A DNA stretch of 54,975 bases from BJGV01 sp964013575 (GCA_964013575.1 CAXGWP010000010.1:1-54975), one strand, 5' to 3'; counted from the stretch's first letter, positions 14,782 through 24,846 are shown. Numbers and translations are program-made. Notes: generated by a model not told the origin, from the sequence alone.

Positions 14782-15211
14782 CTAAATAAAATCTTAATAA
14801 AAAAATAACCCTTTAAAATATATATTGAATACGATTTAGAGAAATAGAAAGAACCATAATCCATACTATCTTAAAGTTTACTAATTACAAGAATCCTACA
14901 ATTGATTATATTTACAACCCTACAAATAATATAGCTACGTGGTACATAAAAGGAGCTGATAATAATTTTTCCTTACTATATATGATATAAAATTTAAACC
15001 TCAATCCTGATAAAGGGAATACCAACTATTTGATTTTATAACAACAAGGTATTAAACCTGTTAAAAATAAGGAATATACTAAAATATACAGTATCAGATT
15101 TTGAAAATATCTATATACTCTATATTATTCATATTTTACTAAAAATTATTTTATTCTGATTTAATATATTCAATACAAATAGAAATATCTCACACTGTTC
15201 TTTTTATATAT
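14782..15211. other. AT-rich intergenic, nothing recognised
   Basis: This gap separates the divergent hemD and mltB. It is extremely AT-rich with many short stop-rich frames. I find no tRNA, no strong hairpin and no supported small ORF. An AAAAGGAG at about 14949 is not followed by a useful start. Promoters for both genes are presumably inside. Confidence 0.45.
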
Positions 15212-16225
15212 ATGTGCCAAAATAAAAACAATACTTCAGTTCTAATTAATACGACTCTATTATTAATAATTATACTTTTACCGTTTTGTTATAGCCATTC
15301 TGCTATGGCAAAAAAACCAAACCCCGAAATCAAAACTTTTATTAATAAAATGGTAAAAAAACACGGATTCAATAAGGATAGTCTCAATAAGATATTTAAT
15401 AAAATAAAAATTAAACATAATATTATTAAAACAATTTCCCGCCCAAGCACATCAAAACAATGGTATGAGTATCACCCTACATTTGTTAACAAAAATAGAA
15501 TATCAAAAGGAGTCACATTCTGGGAAGATAATGCAAAAACCCTAGAAAGAGCAAAAAAGGAATTTGGTGTTCCTGAAGAAATTATAACAGCATTAATTGG
15601 TGTTGAAACATATTATGGAAAACAAAAAGGCAGACATCTTGTTTTGGATGCATTAGTAACTCTAGCTTTTAATTATTCGAAACGAGCAAATTTCTTCCGT
15701 GATGAATTAGAACAATATTTATTACTTACACGAGAACAAGACTCAGATATATTCACTACCAAAGGATCATATGCTGGAGCAATTGGTATTCCACAATTTA
15801 TGCCTAGTAGTTATCGTAACTATGCAGTAGATTTTGATAATGATGGGAAAATTGACTTATTGGAAAGTACAGCTGACTCAATAGGCAGTATAGCCAATTA
15901 TTTATCAGCTCATGGCTGGGAAATAGATGGTCCAACAATATCAAAAGCAGAAATTAACAATAGTGGGCGACATGAGTCATTAAAAATGAAGCGTATGCCT
16001 CTTTATACAGTTAAAAAATTAAGAGAATTTGGAATTACGACATCAAGAGATATTCTTGATAATCGTAAAGCTACTTTAATTAAATTAAACAATAAGGACT
16101 ATACAGAATCCTGGCTAGGATTCAATAATTTCTATGTTATTACCCGTTATAATCATAGTACTTATTATGCTATGTCCGTATTATTTTTATCAGAAAAAAT
16201 TCGAGCACTAAGGGACAAAAAATAA
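15212..16225 (+). CDS. mltB: lytic murein transglycosylase B
   Basis: Cleaves peptidoglycan glycan strands with formation of 1,6-anhydro-MurNAc. The 337-aa protein has a hydrophobic signal (residues 11-33, ending AMA). C26 in LLPFCYSH is not in a good lipobox, so it is probably soluble in the periplasm, unlike the E. coli MltB lipoprotein. The catalytic glutamate is E132 in IGVETYYG. The family motifs YAGAIGIPQFMPSSYR and a calcium-loop-like DFDNDGKIDL follow. No ribosome binding site is evident before ATG 15212. It is convergent with the fbpC-like gene. Confidence 0.93.
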   Translation: MCQNKNNTSVLINTTLLLIIILLPFCYSHSAMAKKPNPEIKTFINKMVKKHGFNKDSLNKIFNKIKIKHNIIKTISRPSTSKQWYEYHPTFVNKNRISKGVTFWEDNAKTLERAKKEFGVPEEIITALIGVETYYGKQKGRHLVLDALVTLAFNYSKRANFFRDELEQYLLLTREQDSDIFTTKGSYAGAIGIPQFMPSSYRNYAVDFDNDGKIDLLESTADSIGSIANYLSAHGWEIDGPTISKAEINNSGRHESLKMKRMPLYTVKKLREFGITTSRDILDNRKATLIKLNNKDYTESWLGFNNFYVITRYNHSTYYAMSVLFLSEKIRALRDKK

Positions 16226-16263
16226 ATCATTTTAAAACTAGATGTTTATGAAATAAATTTATC

Positions 16264-17337
16264 TTAATGTTCTGTTTTAGTAAATGCTATAACATGATCA
16301 ACCTCTAGTTTAATGCCAATTTTTTCACCAATAGAATGATTGTGATGGCTCGGCACTAGCGATAATGCAATATCACCACCAGGTAAGCACAAAGTATATA
16401 AAATATCAGCTCCTCGAAAAGATTTTTGTAAAATCCTTGCTTTTAAAGAACTCTCGTCATCATGTACTATGTCATCTGGGCGTATCAATACATCAACGCT
16501 ATGCCCTTTACTAGGAAATCTATCAATTTTTTTCTCACACAAACTACTTACCTCCAAAACTCCCAATTCTATCTCTATACGATGAGAATCAAGAACCTTT
16601 CCAGGTAAAAAAACTCCCTGACCTACAAAATTAGCAACAAATTTATTAATTGGACGGTGATAAAGGTTATAAGCATCGTCCCATTGCTTAATTTCTCCAT
16701 GCTGCATTACACCAGTCTTATCCGCAATGGAGAAAGCCTCATTCTGATCATGAGTTACAAGGATAGCCGTAGTCCCATAATTTTTAAGAATATCTCGAAC
16801 CTCCAAACTCAATCGTTCTCGTAAATTTACATCAAGATTTGAGAAAGGCTCATCTAATAATAATAAATCAGGCTTTGGAGCCAAAGCACGAGCTAATGCT
16901 ACTCGTTGCTGCTGCCCTCCTGAAAGTTCATGTGGGTAGTTATTAGCTATATCTCTAAGACCTACAATTTCTAGCATCTCAGTTACCCGTTTTGAAAGTT
17001 CTTTTTTAGACATATAATGCAAGCCAAATGCAATATTTGAAATAACAGAAAGATGCGGGAAGAGAGCAAAATCCTGAAATACCATTCCAATACGACGCTG
17101 TTCTGGACGTAATGAGAAATCAGAACTACTAACTTTCACACCATTTAGTAAAATCTCTCCAGATATTATTGGCTCAAATCCAGCAATACAACGTAAAACA
17201 GTAGTCTTTCCACACCCACTTGGCCCTAAAAGACAACCAATTTCCCCCTTATTTAATTGAAGTGACAAATCATTAACTACAATCTCCTTACTATACAATT
17301 GTTTTATTTTTACCACGTCGAGTAATAAAGTATTCAT
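16264..17337 (-). CDS. fbpC: ferric iron ABC transporter, ATP-binding protein
   Basis: The ATPase of a ferric-iron importer (FbpC/AfuC type). The 357-aa protein has Walker A GPSGCGKTT (38-46), the Q-loop at VFQDF, the ABC signature LSGGQQQR (138-145), Walker B LLLLDEP (158-164) and the switch VTHDQ. After the nucleotide-binding domain comes a beta-rich TOBE-like domain of about 120 residues, typical of this subfamily. It is the third gene of fbpA-fbpB-fbpC, four bases after the permease stop. The assignment rests on the partner genes; some such systems move other oxyanions or thiamine. Confidence 0.92.
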   Translation of the reverse strand: MNTLLLDVVKIKQLYSKEIVVNDLSLQLNKGEIGCLLGPSGCGKTTVLRCIAGFEPIISGEILLNGVKVSSSDFSLRPEQRRIGMVFQDFALFPHLSVISNIAFGLHYMSKKELSKRVTEMLEIVGLRDIANNYPHELSGGQQQRVALARALAPKPDLLLLDEPFSNLDVNLRERLSLEVRDILKNYGTTAILVTHDQNEAFSIADKTGVMQHGEIKQWDDAYNLYHRPINKFVANFVGQGVFLPGKVLDSHRIEIELGVLEVSSLCEKKIDRFPSKGHSVDVLIRPDDIVHDDESSLKARILQKSFRGADILYTLCLPGGDIALSLVPSHHNHSIGEKIGIKLEVDHVIAFTKTEH

Positions 17338-17341
17338 ATAA

Positions 17342-19030
17342 TTATTTCTCAGTTTGACGTATAAGTATTACTATTGGAACCAACCCTGTTAATACCAATG
17401 CTACCGCAGGTAAAGCTGCTTGCTCCCATTCACCTTCTGATGTCATCTCAAAAATTCTTACTGCAAGTGTGTCCCAACCAAAGGGTCTCGTCATTAAAGT
17501 AATTGGCATTTCTTTCATAACATCAACAAACACTAATGCTGCAGCAGTAAATACCCCACTTTTTAGGATGGGCAAATGAACCTTTTTAAGCATACTCCAT
17601 CCACTAACACCTAATACCATTGAGGCCTCATCTATACTTGAAGTAACACGCTGCATTGCACTATCAATCGAATTATATCCAACTGCCATGAAACGTGTCA
17701 TATAGGCAATCAGCATGACTATAAATGTACCCCGAAAAAAGAACCCAATTTCAATAGAAAATAGCTGCTTTATTGTTTGACCAAACCAACTATCTACCCA
17801 TGCAAGTGGGATATAAATTCCTACAGCCAAAATTACACCAGGCAAAGCATATCCTATAGTTGCAATACGAACTGCTATACGAGAAATCTTGTCAGGATAA
17901 CAGCGTATAGAATAAACCATTAAAATTGAAATAATACAAATAAGCAAAGACGAGACTGCTGATAACGTTAACGAATGCCAAAGAAATTCTAAATATCGAA
18001 AATTAAACTCTTCTGTAAAAGTATGAGCAGCCCATATAAATAATTGTGTAATTGGTAATAAAAAAGCAAAAAATAAAGTTACTGAAGCAAACCCAGAAAC
18101 CAACCATGATCTCCATCCCACAAGGACAATTGGAGGCATATTTGAGCTACCTTTAATTTCTGCATAACGTATTCGTAAGCGAAATTTTTGCTCTATAATA
18201 ATTAATATAAAAATAATTATAATTAATAATGAAGCTAACTGAGAGGCAGCAGATAAAGAAAACATGCTAAACCATGCCTTATAAATGGCTGTTGTAAAAG
18301 TATCATAATTAAATATAGATACTGTACCAAAATCAGCAAGAGTCTCCATTATAACCAGCAATATTCCACTTACTATCCATGGTCTTGCCATAGGCAAGGC
18401 CACTTTAAAAAACCCTTGAGTGTAATTTAATCCTAACGATTGGGCTGCTTCTAATGAACGTTTACCTTGAGTAAGGAAGGCATTCCGAGCCAATAAATAT
18501 ACATAAGGATAGAAGGCAAGAGTCATTACAATTATCACACCAGCTCTACTTCTAATACTTGGAAACCACATCAGTTCATTCTCAAGCCAAGAACGTAATG
18601 AAGTCTGTACAGGACCAGTAAAGTCAAAAATCCCTAAAATAACAAATGCTAAGACATAAGCAGGAAAAGAAAGTGGAAGTAATAATCCCCATGAAAAAAT
18701 ATTGCGACCGGGAAAATCACATACTGCCGTAAACCACGCTAAACTAATTCCTAATATTGATGAACCAACTGCCACACCTAAAGCAACCCAAAATGAATTT
18801 AACAACAGCCTTGAAAGAGTGGTCTCTATTAAATGCTGCCATACTTCACCTACAGGAGAAATTAAGGAAAACATGATAGTACCTACAGGAATAAGTACTA
18901 AAAGTGCCACAAAAAATGGAATATAACGCCAGCCTAATACCGTATGAGAATCATTAAGTAAGTAATAAGAACTATTCTTTGCACCGCCACCTTTTGGACT
19001 CAAGTGGGTTCTCCATAAATTGCCTTTCAT
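17342..19030 (-). CDS. fbpB: ferric iron ABC transporter, permease
   Basis: A 562-aa inner-membrane protein with about twelve hydrophobic segments, formed by two fused permease domains as in FbpB/AfuB. Each half carries an EAA-type loop: LEAAQSLGLNYTQGFFKVALP in the first half (LEAAQSLGLN, YTQGFFKVALP) and IDEASMVLGVSGWSMLKKV in the second. These dock onto the ATPase. It is separated by four bases from fbpA upstream and from fbpC downstream, so the three genes form one operon. The length matches the fused family (about 500-560 aa). Confidence 0.93.
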   Translation of the reverse strand: MKGNLWRTHLSPKGGGAKNSSYYLLNDSHTVLGWRYIPFFVALLVLIPVGTIMFSLISPVGEVWQHLIETTLSRLLLNSFWVALGVAVGSSILGISLAWFTAVCDFPGRNIFSWGLLLPLSFPAYVLAFVILGIFDFTGPVQTSLRSWLENELMWFPSIRSRAGVIIVMTLAFYPYVYLLARNAFLTQGKRSLEAAQSLGLNYTQGFFKVALPMARPWIVSGILLVIMETLADFGTVSIFNYDTFTTAIYKAWFSMFSLSAASQLASLLIIIIFILIIIEQKFRLRIRYAEIKGSSNMPPIVLVGWRSWLVSGFASVTLFFAFLLPITQLFIWAAHTFTEEFNFRYLEFLWHSLTLSAVSSLLICIISILMVYSIRCYPDKISRIAVRIATIGYALPGVILAVGIYIPLAWVDSWFGQTIKQLFSIEIGFFFRGTFIVMLIAYMTRFMAVGYNSIDSAMQRVTSSIDEASMVLGVSGWSMLKKVHLPILKSGVFTAAALVFVDVMKEMPITLMTRPFGWDTLAVRIFEMTSEGEWEQAALPAVALVLTGLVPIVILIRQTEK

Positions 19031-19034
19031 ATTT

Positions 19035-20048
19035 TTACCGGTAGCCTGCCCTATCCATTAATTTTACTGCTTCTGTTTGTAACTCACCGGCTTTCACAAT
19101 GCTCATTTGATTCCTTTTAAAATCTCCCCATTCTGTTACTATTAATTTAGGACTTACCTTAGAGTTGATGGGGTACTCCATATTTAATTCAGTAAATAAC
19201 TTTTGAGCTTTCCTTGATGATAAAAACTCCAATAACTTGACTGCTGCATGCATATTTTTGCTACTCTTAGTTATACCAGCTCCTGAAATATTGATATGGA
19301 CACCACTTCCATTCTGATTAGGCCAGAATATTGCTAATGGTATACTAGGATTTTTCTCAATTAATCGACCATAATAATAGGTATTAACTATAGTTACGTC
19401 ACATTTACCTGCCGCAACAAACTCCATTGCTTTAGTATCACTAGATAAGGGATCTATAGCCAAATTAGAAACCCAACCTCTAACAATTTTCTCAGTCTTA
19501 TCTTTTCCATATTCAGCTATCATCATTGCTACAAGTGACTGATTATATACTTTCTTAGAGGTACGCAGACAGACTCTACCATGCCATTTTTCATTAGCCA
19601 AATCTTCATAAGTAGATAGCTCTGTAGGTTTTACTCTATTAGTGTTATAAACAATAGTCCGCGCACGAATAGACAAACCAAACCATTTTTTCTGAGGATC
19701 ACGCAAGTATGAAGGTATATTTACTTCAAGCTCCTTAGATTCTATAGGCGTGAGAAGGCCTTCTTGTGTGGCTGCCCATAGATTTCCAGCATCTGTAGTA
19801 ATTAATATATCTGCAGGTGTATTCTTCCCCTCGGCCTTAAGTCTTGCAAGTAAGACACCTGCCTTATCAGTGACGAACTTTACTGAAATACCAGTTTCTT
19901 TTGTAAAGGCATCAAACATTGGTTTAATTAGCTTCTCAATTCTTGCTGAATAAACGACTACCTGATCAGCATAAGAAGAATTAATACCAAACAAAATAAT
20001 AGAAAGAAATACCCCCAGAAAAAAACGGACAAAATTTATTCTTAACAT
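19035..20048 (-). CDS. fbpA: ferric iron-binding periplasmic protein
   Basis: The substrate-binding protein of the importer. The 337-aa precursor has a signal peptide (about 1-27, ending SSYA). The mature start DQVVVYSARIEKLIKPMF is typical of the FbpA/FutA/AfuA group. The paired tyrosines in NTYYYGRL are the expected Fe(III) ligands, and the KAVKLLEFLSSRKAQKLF segment closes the fold. It is first in the operon. About 285 AT-rich bases precede it, with AT-only partial dyads near 20085-20105 but no convincing Fur box. Iron is the likely cargo by family resemblance. Confidence 0.92.
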   Translation of the reverse strand: MLRINFVRFFLGVFLSIILFGINSSYADQVVVYSARIEKLIKPMFDAFTKETGISVKFVTDKAGVLLARLKAEGKNTPADILITTDAGNLWAATQEGLLTPIESKELEVNIPSYLRDPQKKWFGLSIRARTIVYNTNRVKPTELSTYEDLANEKWHGRVCLRTSKKVYNQSLVAMMIAEYGKDKTEKIVRGWVSNLAIDPLSSDTKAMEFVAAGKCDVTIVNTYYYGRLIEKNPSIPLAIFWPNQNGSGVHINISGAGITKSSKNMHAAVKLLEFLSSRKAQKLFTELNMEYPINSKVSPKLIVTEWGDFKRNQMSIVKAGELQTEAVKLMDRAGYR

Positions 20049-20333
20049 TTAATTTGATAACTCCTAGATATGAAGAATAGAAAAAATTATTATAAATAAT
20101 AACTGTTATAAGTACAGAAAAGCTCTAATACAAAAGTGAAAATTGAGACAAAATATTAATAATTCTTTAGCCTCTTTACAAACCCATATGAGAAATATAG
20201 ATAAAATATAATATATAAACTTAATTTATAAAATTTCTTGCTCTTCTAAAGAATGAAAGATTTATTAAGCGAATATAATATCAAATAGAATCTTAAAATT
20301 GAAAAACATTATTATAAATAGGCAGTAGGAATT

Positions 20334-22592
20334 TTAAAGAACAGTAGCAGCTATTTCTTCAAATTTAAGCTTTATTTTACTATCTTTACCAATATCTATT
20401 ATGACTTTACCTCCCCTAGATAGACGGCCAAACAACAACTCATCTGCTAAAGCAGTACGGATGGTATCCTGTATAAGACGTGCCATAGGACGGGCGCCCA
20501 TAAGAGGATCAAATCCATCTTTTACAAGAAATTCTTTCAAATTAGAAGTAAAAATAGCTTCTACCTTTTTCTCATGTAACTGAGCTTCTAATTGCATCAA
20601 AAATTTATCTGCAACTCTTAAGACTGTATTCTTATTAAGGGGAGCAAATGAAATGATTGCATCCAAACGATTCCTAAATTCTGGCGTAAAAATACGCTTA
20701 ATATCGTCCATCTCATCACCAGTTTGAATTGATTTAGCAAACCCCATAGAAGTCTTAACAAGTGATTCTGCTCCAGCATTAGTGGTCATAATAACAACTA
20801 TATTCCTAAAATCTGCTTTACGCCCATTATTATCTGTCAAAGTACCATAATCCATTACCTGTAATAAAATATTAAAGATATCTGGATGTGCCTTTTCAAT
20901 TTCATCTAGCAGTAATATCGAATAAGGCTGTTTGATAATTGCTTCAGTTAAGAGACCACCCTGATCAAAACCAACGTACCCTGGTGGCGCGCCAATCAAC
21001 CTAGATACAGCATGATGCTCCATATATTCAGACATATCAAAACGGTGCAGTTTAACTCCCATCGCATACGCTAATTGACGTGCAACCTCAGTTTTTCCTA
21101 CCCCTGTAGGACCAGAAAAAAGGAATGAGCCTATTGGTTTTTGTGAATCACCCAGCCCACTCCTAGCCATTTTAATAGATGCTGCTAAAGCATCAATTGC
21201 TTTATCCTGCCCAAACACCATAGTCTTTAGGTCACGGCCTAATGTTTTTAATGCATTACGATCATCGGTTGAAACACTACGTGGAGGGATACGAGCAATT
21301 TTTGCTATAACATTTTCTATTTCACTCTTATTAATAATTTTTCTTTTCTTAGATTTTGGCAAAACTTTCTGAGCTGCACCTGCTTCATCAATGATATCTA
21401 TTGCCTTATCTGGCAAATGCTTGTCGTTAATAAAACGCGCAGATAATTCTACTGCTGAAGTAAGAGCAACATTTGCGTACTTAACACCATGGTATTTCTC
21501 ATAACGAGACTTAAGGCCCTGCAAAATAGTAACAGTCTCTTCAATGTTTGTTTCTGGAATATCAATCTTTTGGAACCTACGAGAGAGCGCATGATCTTTA
21601 TCAAAAATTCCTCGATACTCATTGAAAGTAGTTGCCCCAATACATTTCAATTGACCAGTATTCAGTACTGGTTTAAGTAAATTAGAAGCATCAATCGTTC
21701 CTCCTGATGCAGCTCCCGCCCCAATCATAGTATGTATCTCATCAATAAATAAAATAACATTAGACGTATCAATCAATTTTGCTAATACTGCTTTTAAACG
21801 CTGTTCGAAATCACCACGATATTTTGTCCCTGCTAATAATGCACCTAAATCTAAAGCATAAATCTGATAATGAGAAAGCACACCTGGTATATCCTTATTA
21901 ACAATCTTCCATGCCAACCCCTCAGCTATAGCTGTTTTTCCAACCCCTGCTTCCCCAACTAAAAGTGGATTGTTCTTACGGCGCCTACATAACGTTTGTA
22001 TAATACGCTCTAGTTCCTTTCTACGACCAATTAATGGATCAATCTTACCTTCTAGCGCCTGCTTATTAAGATCTATAACATAACATTCAAGAACATTATC
22101 TATACCCATTTCCTGATCTACTTCACTACTCTTTTCAATCTTCATATTATTTTCTTTAGAAGCTTTACTTATACCATGAGATATATAATTAACTATATCT
22201 AACCTAGTTACCCCTCTCAGACCTAAAGAATATACCGCATGAGAATCCTTCTCACCAAATATTGCTACTAATATATTTGCACCAGTAACTTCTTTTTTCC
22301 CTGAGGACTGAACATGTAGAATTGCCCGCTGAATTACACGTTGAAATCCAAGCGTGGGTTGAGTATCTACTTCTTCAGTACCACCTACAATAGGAGTGTT
22401 TTTTGAAATATGCTCTAATAAAAACTCTCGTAAATCACTAATATCAACAGAACATGCACGCAACACCTCTACTGCCGTTCGATTGTCTAGCATTGCCAAC
22501 AATAAATGTTCTACTGTAATAAATTCATGTCTTTTTTGGCGAGATTCTACAAACGCCATATGCAAGCTAACTTCAAGTTCTTGTGCAATCAT
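20334..22592 (-). CDS. clpA: ATP-dependent Clp protease ATP-binding subunit ClpA
   Basis: The AAA+ unfoldase that feeds N-end-rule and tagged substrates into the ClpP peptidase. The 752-aa length is close to E. coli ClpA (758). The double Clp-N domain occupies about residues 1-145. The first ATPase domain has Walker A GEAGVGKT and Walker B LFIDEIHT. The second has GPTGVGKT and LLLDEIEKAHP. The ClpP-binding loop lies in the second domain. It starts one base after the clpS stop, with its GGAGGAA ribosome site inside the end of clpS, so adaptor and unfoldase are co-translated. Confidence 0.97.
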   Translation of the reverse strand: MIAQELEVSLHMAFVESRQKRHEFITVEHLLLAMLDNRTAVEVLRACSVDISDLREFLLEHISKNTPIVGGTEEVDTQPTLGFQRVIQRAILHVQSSGKKEVTGANILVAIFGEKDSHAVYSLGLRGVTRLDIVNYISHGISKASKENNMKIEKSSEVDQEMGIDNVLECYVIDLNKQALEGKIDPLIGRRKELERIIQTLCRRRKNNPLLVGEAGVGKTAIAEGLAWKIVNKDIPGVLSHYQIYALDLGALLAGTKYRGDFEQRLKAVLAKLIDTSNVILFIDEIHTMIGAGAASGGTIDASNLLKPVLNTGQLKCIGATTFNEYRGIFDKDHALSRRFQKIDIPETNIEETVTILQGLKSRYEKYHGVKYANVALTSAVELSARFINDKHLPDKAIDIIDEAGAAQKVLPKSKKRKIINKSEIENVIAKIARIPPRSVSTDDRNALKTLGRDLKTMVFGQDKAIDALAASIKMARSGLGDSQKPIGSFLFSGPTGVGKTEVARQLAYAMGVKLHRFDMSEYMEHHAVSRLIGAPPGYVGFDQGGLLTEAIIKQPYSILLLDEIEKAHPDIFNILLQVMDYGTLTDNNGRKADFRNIVVIMTTNAGAESLVKTSMGFAKSIQTGDEMDDIKRIFTPEFRNRLDAIISFAPLNKNTVLRVADKFLMQLEAQLHEKKVEAIFTSNLKEFLVKDGFDPLMGARPMARLIQDTIRTALADELLFGRLSRGGKVIIDIGKDSKIKLKFEEIAATVL

Positions 22593-22593
22593 T

Positions 22594-22902
22594 TTATGCT
22601 TCCTCCATCACACACTTTAATGGGTGCTGATATTTTCTCGCAAATGCAGTGACCTGCTCAACCTTTGTTTCAGATATATCTTTTGAATATACACCACATA
22701 TACCGGCTCCATCCATATGAACTTTTAACATAATTTGATTCGCTTGCTCCTGGCTTTTTGAGAAAAATGTCTGAAGTACCAATACTACAAAATCCATAGG
22801 AGTAAAATCATCATTTAATAAAATAACTTTAAACATTGGCGGCGTCTTAATTTTATTTTTCTCAACCTTAAATATAATTTCCTCTTGATCTTTTATCACC
22901 AC
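22594..22902 (-). CDS. clpS: ClpA adaptor ClpS
   Basis: Delivers substrates with destabilising N-terminal residues to ClpAP. The 102-aa protein has the usual flexible N-tail and a core with PPMFKVILLNDDFTPMDFVV and ANQIMLKVHMDGAGICG. The DD pair and the hydrophobic pocket residues recognise the N-degron. It begins with tandem GTG codons; AAGGTGGGG a few bases upstream acts as Shine-Dalgarno. It lies upstream of clpA and is divergent from the cold-shock gene, the same cspD-clpS-clpA arrangement as in E. coli. Confidence 0.96.
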   Translation of the reverse strand: MVIKDQEEIIFKVEKNKIKTPPMFKVILLNDDFTPMDFVVLVLQTFFSKSQEQANQIMLKVHMDGAGICGVYSKDISETKVEQVTAFARKYQHPLKCVMEEA

Positions 22903-23037
22903 TACCCCACCTTAATTCCTTAAAAAATATGCTATATAGCTGCTCTCTTATTAACATAGTTGTCGATTACAGTGAAAATTTCAAGTTTATTACTTAAATT
23001 AACTAACCTATCTCTTTAAAAATATATATATAGCTAC

Positions 23038-23175
23038 TTGACTTTGGTGTTGGTTTTGAGTAAAAAGTAACTGGGAGTTTGGCTTCAAGTTTTCTGCAGT
23101 GCCGGTTACAGCCGTTTGCGATCTTGAAACTCAAACAATTCGGGTTTCCAGCCCGCTTTTTAAAGGATAGGAAAA
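23038..23175 (+). promoter_or_regulatory. cold-shock gene promoter and structured leader
   Basis: TTGACT (23038-23043) and TAAAAA (23061-23066) with a 17-base spacer give a leader of about 100 nt, long for a small gene but usual for cold-shock mRNAs. TTCAAG and CTTGAA (within 23079-23127) can pair. A small CGGG/CCCG hairpin (23141-23155) followed by CTTTTT lies just upstream of the AAAGGATAGG ribosome site. This could be an attenuator or a cold-sensitive mRNA switch. Confidence 0.5.
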
Positions 23176-23379
23176 ATGGCTGAAGGTACAGTAAAATGGT
23201 TTAATGATTCTAAAGGATTTGGGTTTATAACCCCTGATGATGGTAGTGAAGATTTATTTGCACATTTCTCAGCAATTAATATGTCAGGGTTCAAAACTCT
23301 TAAAGAAGGGCAGAAAGTTAGCTTTGAAGTGACCCAAGGACCAAAGGGAAAACAAGCATCAAATATTCAAACCCCATAA
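23176..23379 (+). CDS. cspA: cold-shock domain protein (CspA family)
   Basis: A 67-aa single cold-shock domain, an OB-fold that binds single-stranded RNA and DNA and melts mRNA secondary structure. RNP1 is KGFGFITP and RNP2 is LFAHFSAI; the aromatic residues for base stacking are intact. The start MAEGTVKWFNDSK is canonical. It is the usual neighbour of clpS, so in genomic position it corresponds to E. coli cspD, although the sequence looks like a general CspA. A long structured leader precedes it and a very strong hairpin terminator follows. Confidence 0.95.
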   Translation: MAEGTVKWFNDSKGFGFITPDDGSEDLFAHFSAINMSGFKTLKEGQKVSFEVTQGPKGKQASNIQTP

Positions 23380-23429
23380 TTCATTAAGATTTAATACATA
23401 CACTAATAATGAACTTTTAATAAGTGTAT

Positions 23430-23466
23430 CAAAGACCTCCTGGTAGGATATACCAGGAGGTCTTTG
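23430..23466. terminator. strong bidirectional terminator between cspA and icd
   Basis: CAAAGACCTCCTGGTA and its exact reverse complement form a perfect 16-bp stem around the loop GGATA. The stem ends in AAAG/CTTT, giving short U-runs in both directions. It sits between the convergent cold-shock and icd genes. Confidence 0.9.
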
Positions 23467-23480
23467 AATACTATAAAAGT

Positions 23481-24731
23481 CTACCCCATACGTTTTATTA
23501 ATTCCTGGCCAAATCTTGAACAAGATACTTGAGTTGGGTTATTCATAAGCCTTGCCAGATCATAAGTTACAATATTATCCTGTATTGTCTTTTCTACTGC
23601 TTTAATTATTTGATTAGCAGCCTTAGTCCAACCTATATGCCTTAACATCATTTCCGCTGATAAAATTATTGATCCAGGGTTAACTTGGTCCTTACCTGCA
23701 TATTTTGGTGCTGTTCCATGAGTTGCTTCAAACATTGCAATTGATTTGCTAAGGTTTGCCCCTGGTGCCATACCTATACCACCTACTTGTGCAGCTAAGG
23801 CATCAGAAATATAGTCTCCATTCAAATTTAGTGTAGCAATTACATCATATTCTTTTGGGCGTAATAAGATTTGCTGTAAAAAGGCATCAGCAATTACATC
23901 TTTAATAATCACTGCACCATTACTCTCTGGTAAAACCACCCATGGCCCCCCATCAAGTAACGTAGCACCAAATTCTTTTATAGCTATCTCATATCCCCAG
24001 CTCTTAAATGCCCCCTCTGTAAATTTCATGATGTTACCTTTATGCACTAATGTTACTGATTTTTTCTTATTATCTATTGCATACTGAATTGCCTTTCTAA
24101 CCAGTCTATCTGTGCCCTCTTTAGAAACAGGTTTCACCCCAATACCAGATGTTTGTGGAAATCTGATCTTTTTAACTTCCATATCACTTCTTAAAAAATT
24201 GATAACCTTTTTTGCATGTTTTGATCCAGATTCCCACTCAATACCAGCATAAATATCTTCTGAGTTCTCACGAAAAATTACCATATCAGTATCTTCAGGA
24301 GATTTTAATGGACTTGGTACCCCTTCAAAATAACGTATAGGTCGCAGACATACAAATAAGTCTAATTCTTGGCGCAATGCAACATTAATAGATCGAATCC
24401 CTTCCCCAACAGGCGTAGTTAAAGGGCCTTTAATAGAAACCACATATTCTTCTGCTGCAGCAAGCGTTTCTTTTGGGAGCCAAATATCTTGACCATATAC
24501 AGACGTGGCTTTCTGCCCAGCATATATCTCCATCCAAGAAATTTTACGGTTATCACCATAAGCTACATTTACAGCAGAATTTACAACTTTCTGCATAACT
24601 GGGGTAATATCTAATCCAATACCATCACCCTCAATATATGGGATAATTGGGCAATCAGGCACATTTAAAGAATAATCTTTATTAACCTTAATTTTCTCAC
24701 CTTCATGCGGCTCTTTAATGTGCTGGTACAT
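23481..24731 (-). CDS. icd: isocitrate dehydrogenase (NADP+)
   Basis: Oxidatively decarboxylates isocitrate to 2-oxoglutarate in the TCA cycle. ATG 24731 gives 416 aa, exactly the E. coli length. An upstream in-frame TTG (24749) would add six residues but lies next to GGGAG, which serves as the ribosome site for 24731. The substrate serine lies in IRSINVALRQ (S114, equivalent to E. coli S113, the AceK phosphorylation site). The metal/substrate region NLNGDYISDALAAQVGG and the adenine-binding EATHGTAPKYAGK are intact. It is divergent from nudJ and convergent with cspA. Confidence 0.96.
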   Translation of the reverse strand: MYQHIKEPHEGEKIKVNKDYSLNVPDCPIIPYIEGDGIGLDITPVMQKVVNSAVNVAYGDNRKISWMEIYAGQKATSVYGQDIWLPKETLAAAEEYVVSIKGPLTTPVGEGIRSINVALRQELDLFVCLRPIRYFEGVPSPLKSPEDTDMVIFRENSEDIYAGIEWESGSKHAKKVINFLRSDMEVKKIRFPQTSGIGVKPVSKEGTDRLVRKAIQYAIDNKKKSVTLVHKGNIMKFTEGAFKSWGYEIAIKEFGATLLDGGPWVVLPESNGAVIIKDVIADAFLQQILLRPKEYDVIATLNLNGDYISDALAAQVGGIGMAPGANLSKSIAMFEATHGTAPKYAGKDQVNPGSIILSAEMMLRHIGWTKAANQIIKAVEKTIQDNIVTYDLARLMNNPTQVSCSRFGQELIKRMG

Positions 24732-24846
24732 ATATTCATAATCTCCCAAAATAGTTTATTTTTAAAGTATAGTTTCAGATAGAATATATTATTCTACATG
24801 TGTTTTTTAAAAAACTCATATACATAATAGGACTTTCTGACATAAG

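Noticed and set aside
16264..20048. Thiamine or spermidine/putrescine importer instead of iron
   Set aside because: The fused two-domain permease and the paired tyrosines (NTYYYG) in the binding protein fit the FbpABC ferric-iron group better.
20080..20105. AT-rich partial dyad upstream of the fbpA-like gene as a Fur box
   Set aside because: It has few matches to GATAATGATAATCATTATC beyond AT content, and similar strings are common in this AT-rich DNA. Iron control remains plausible but is not shown.
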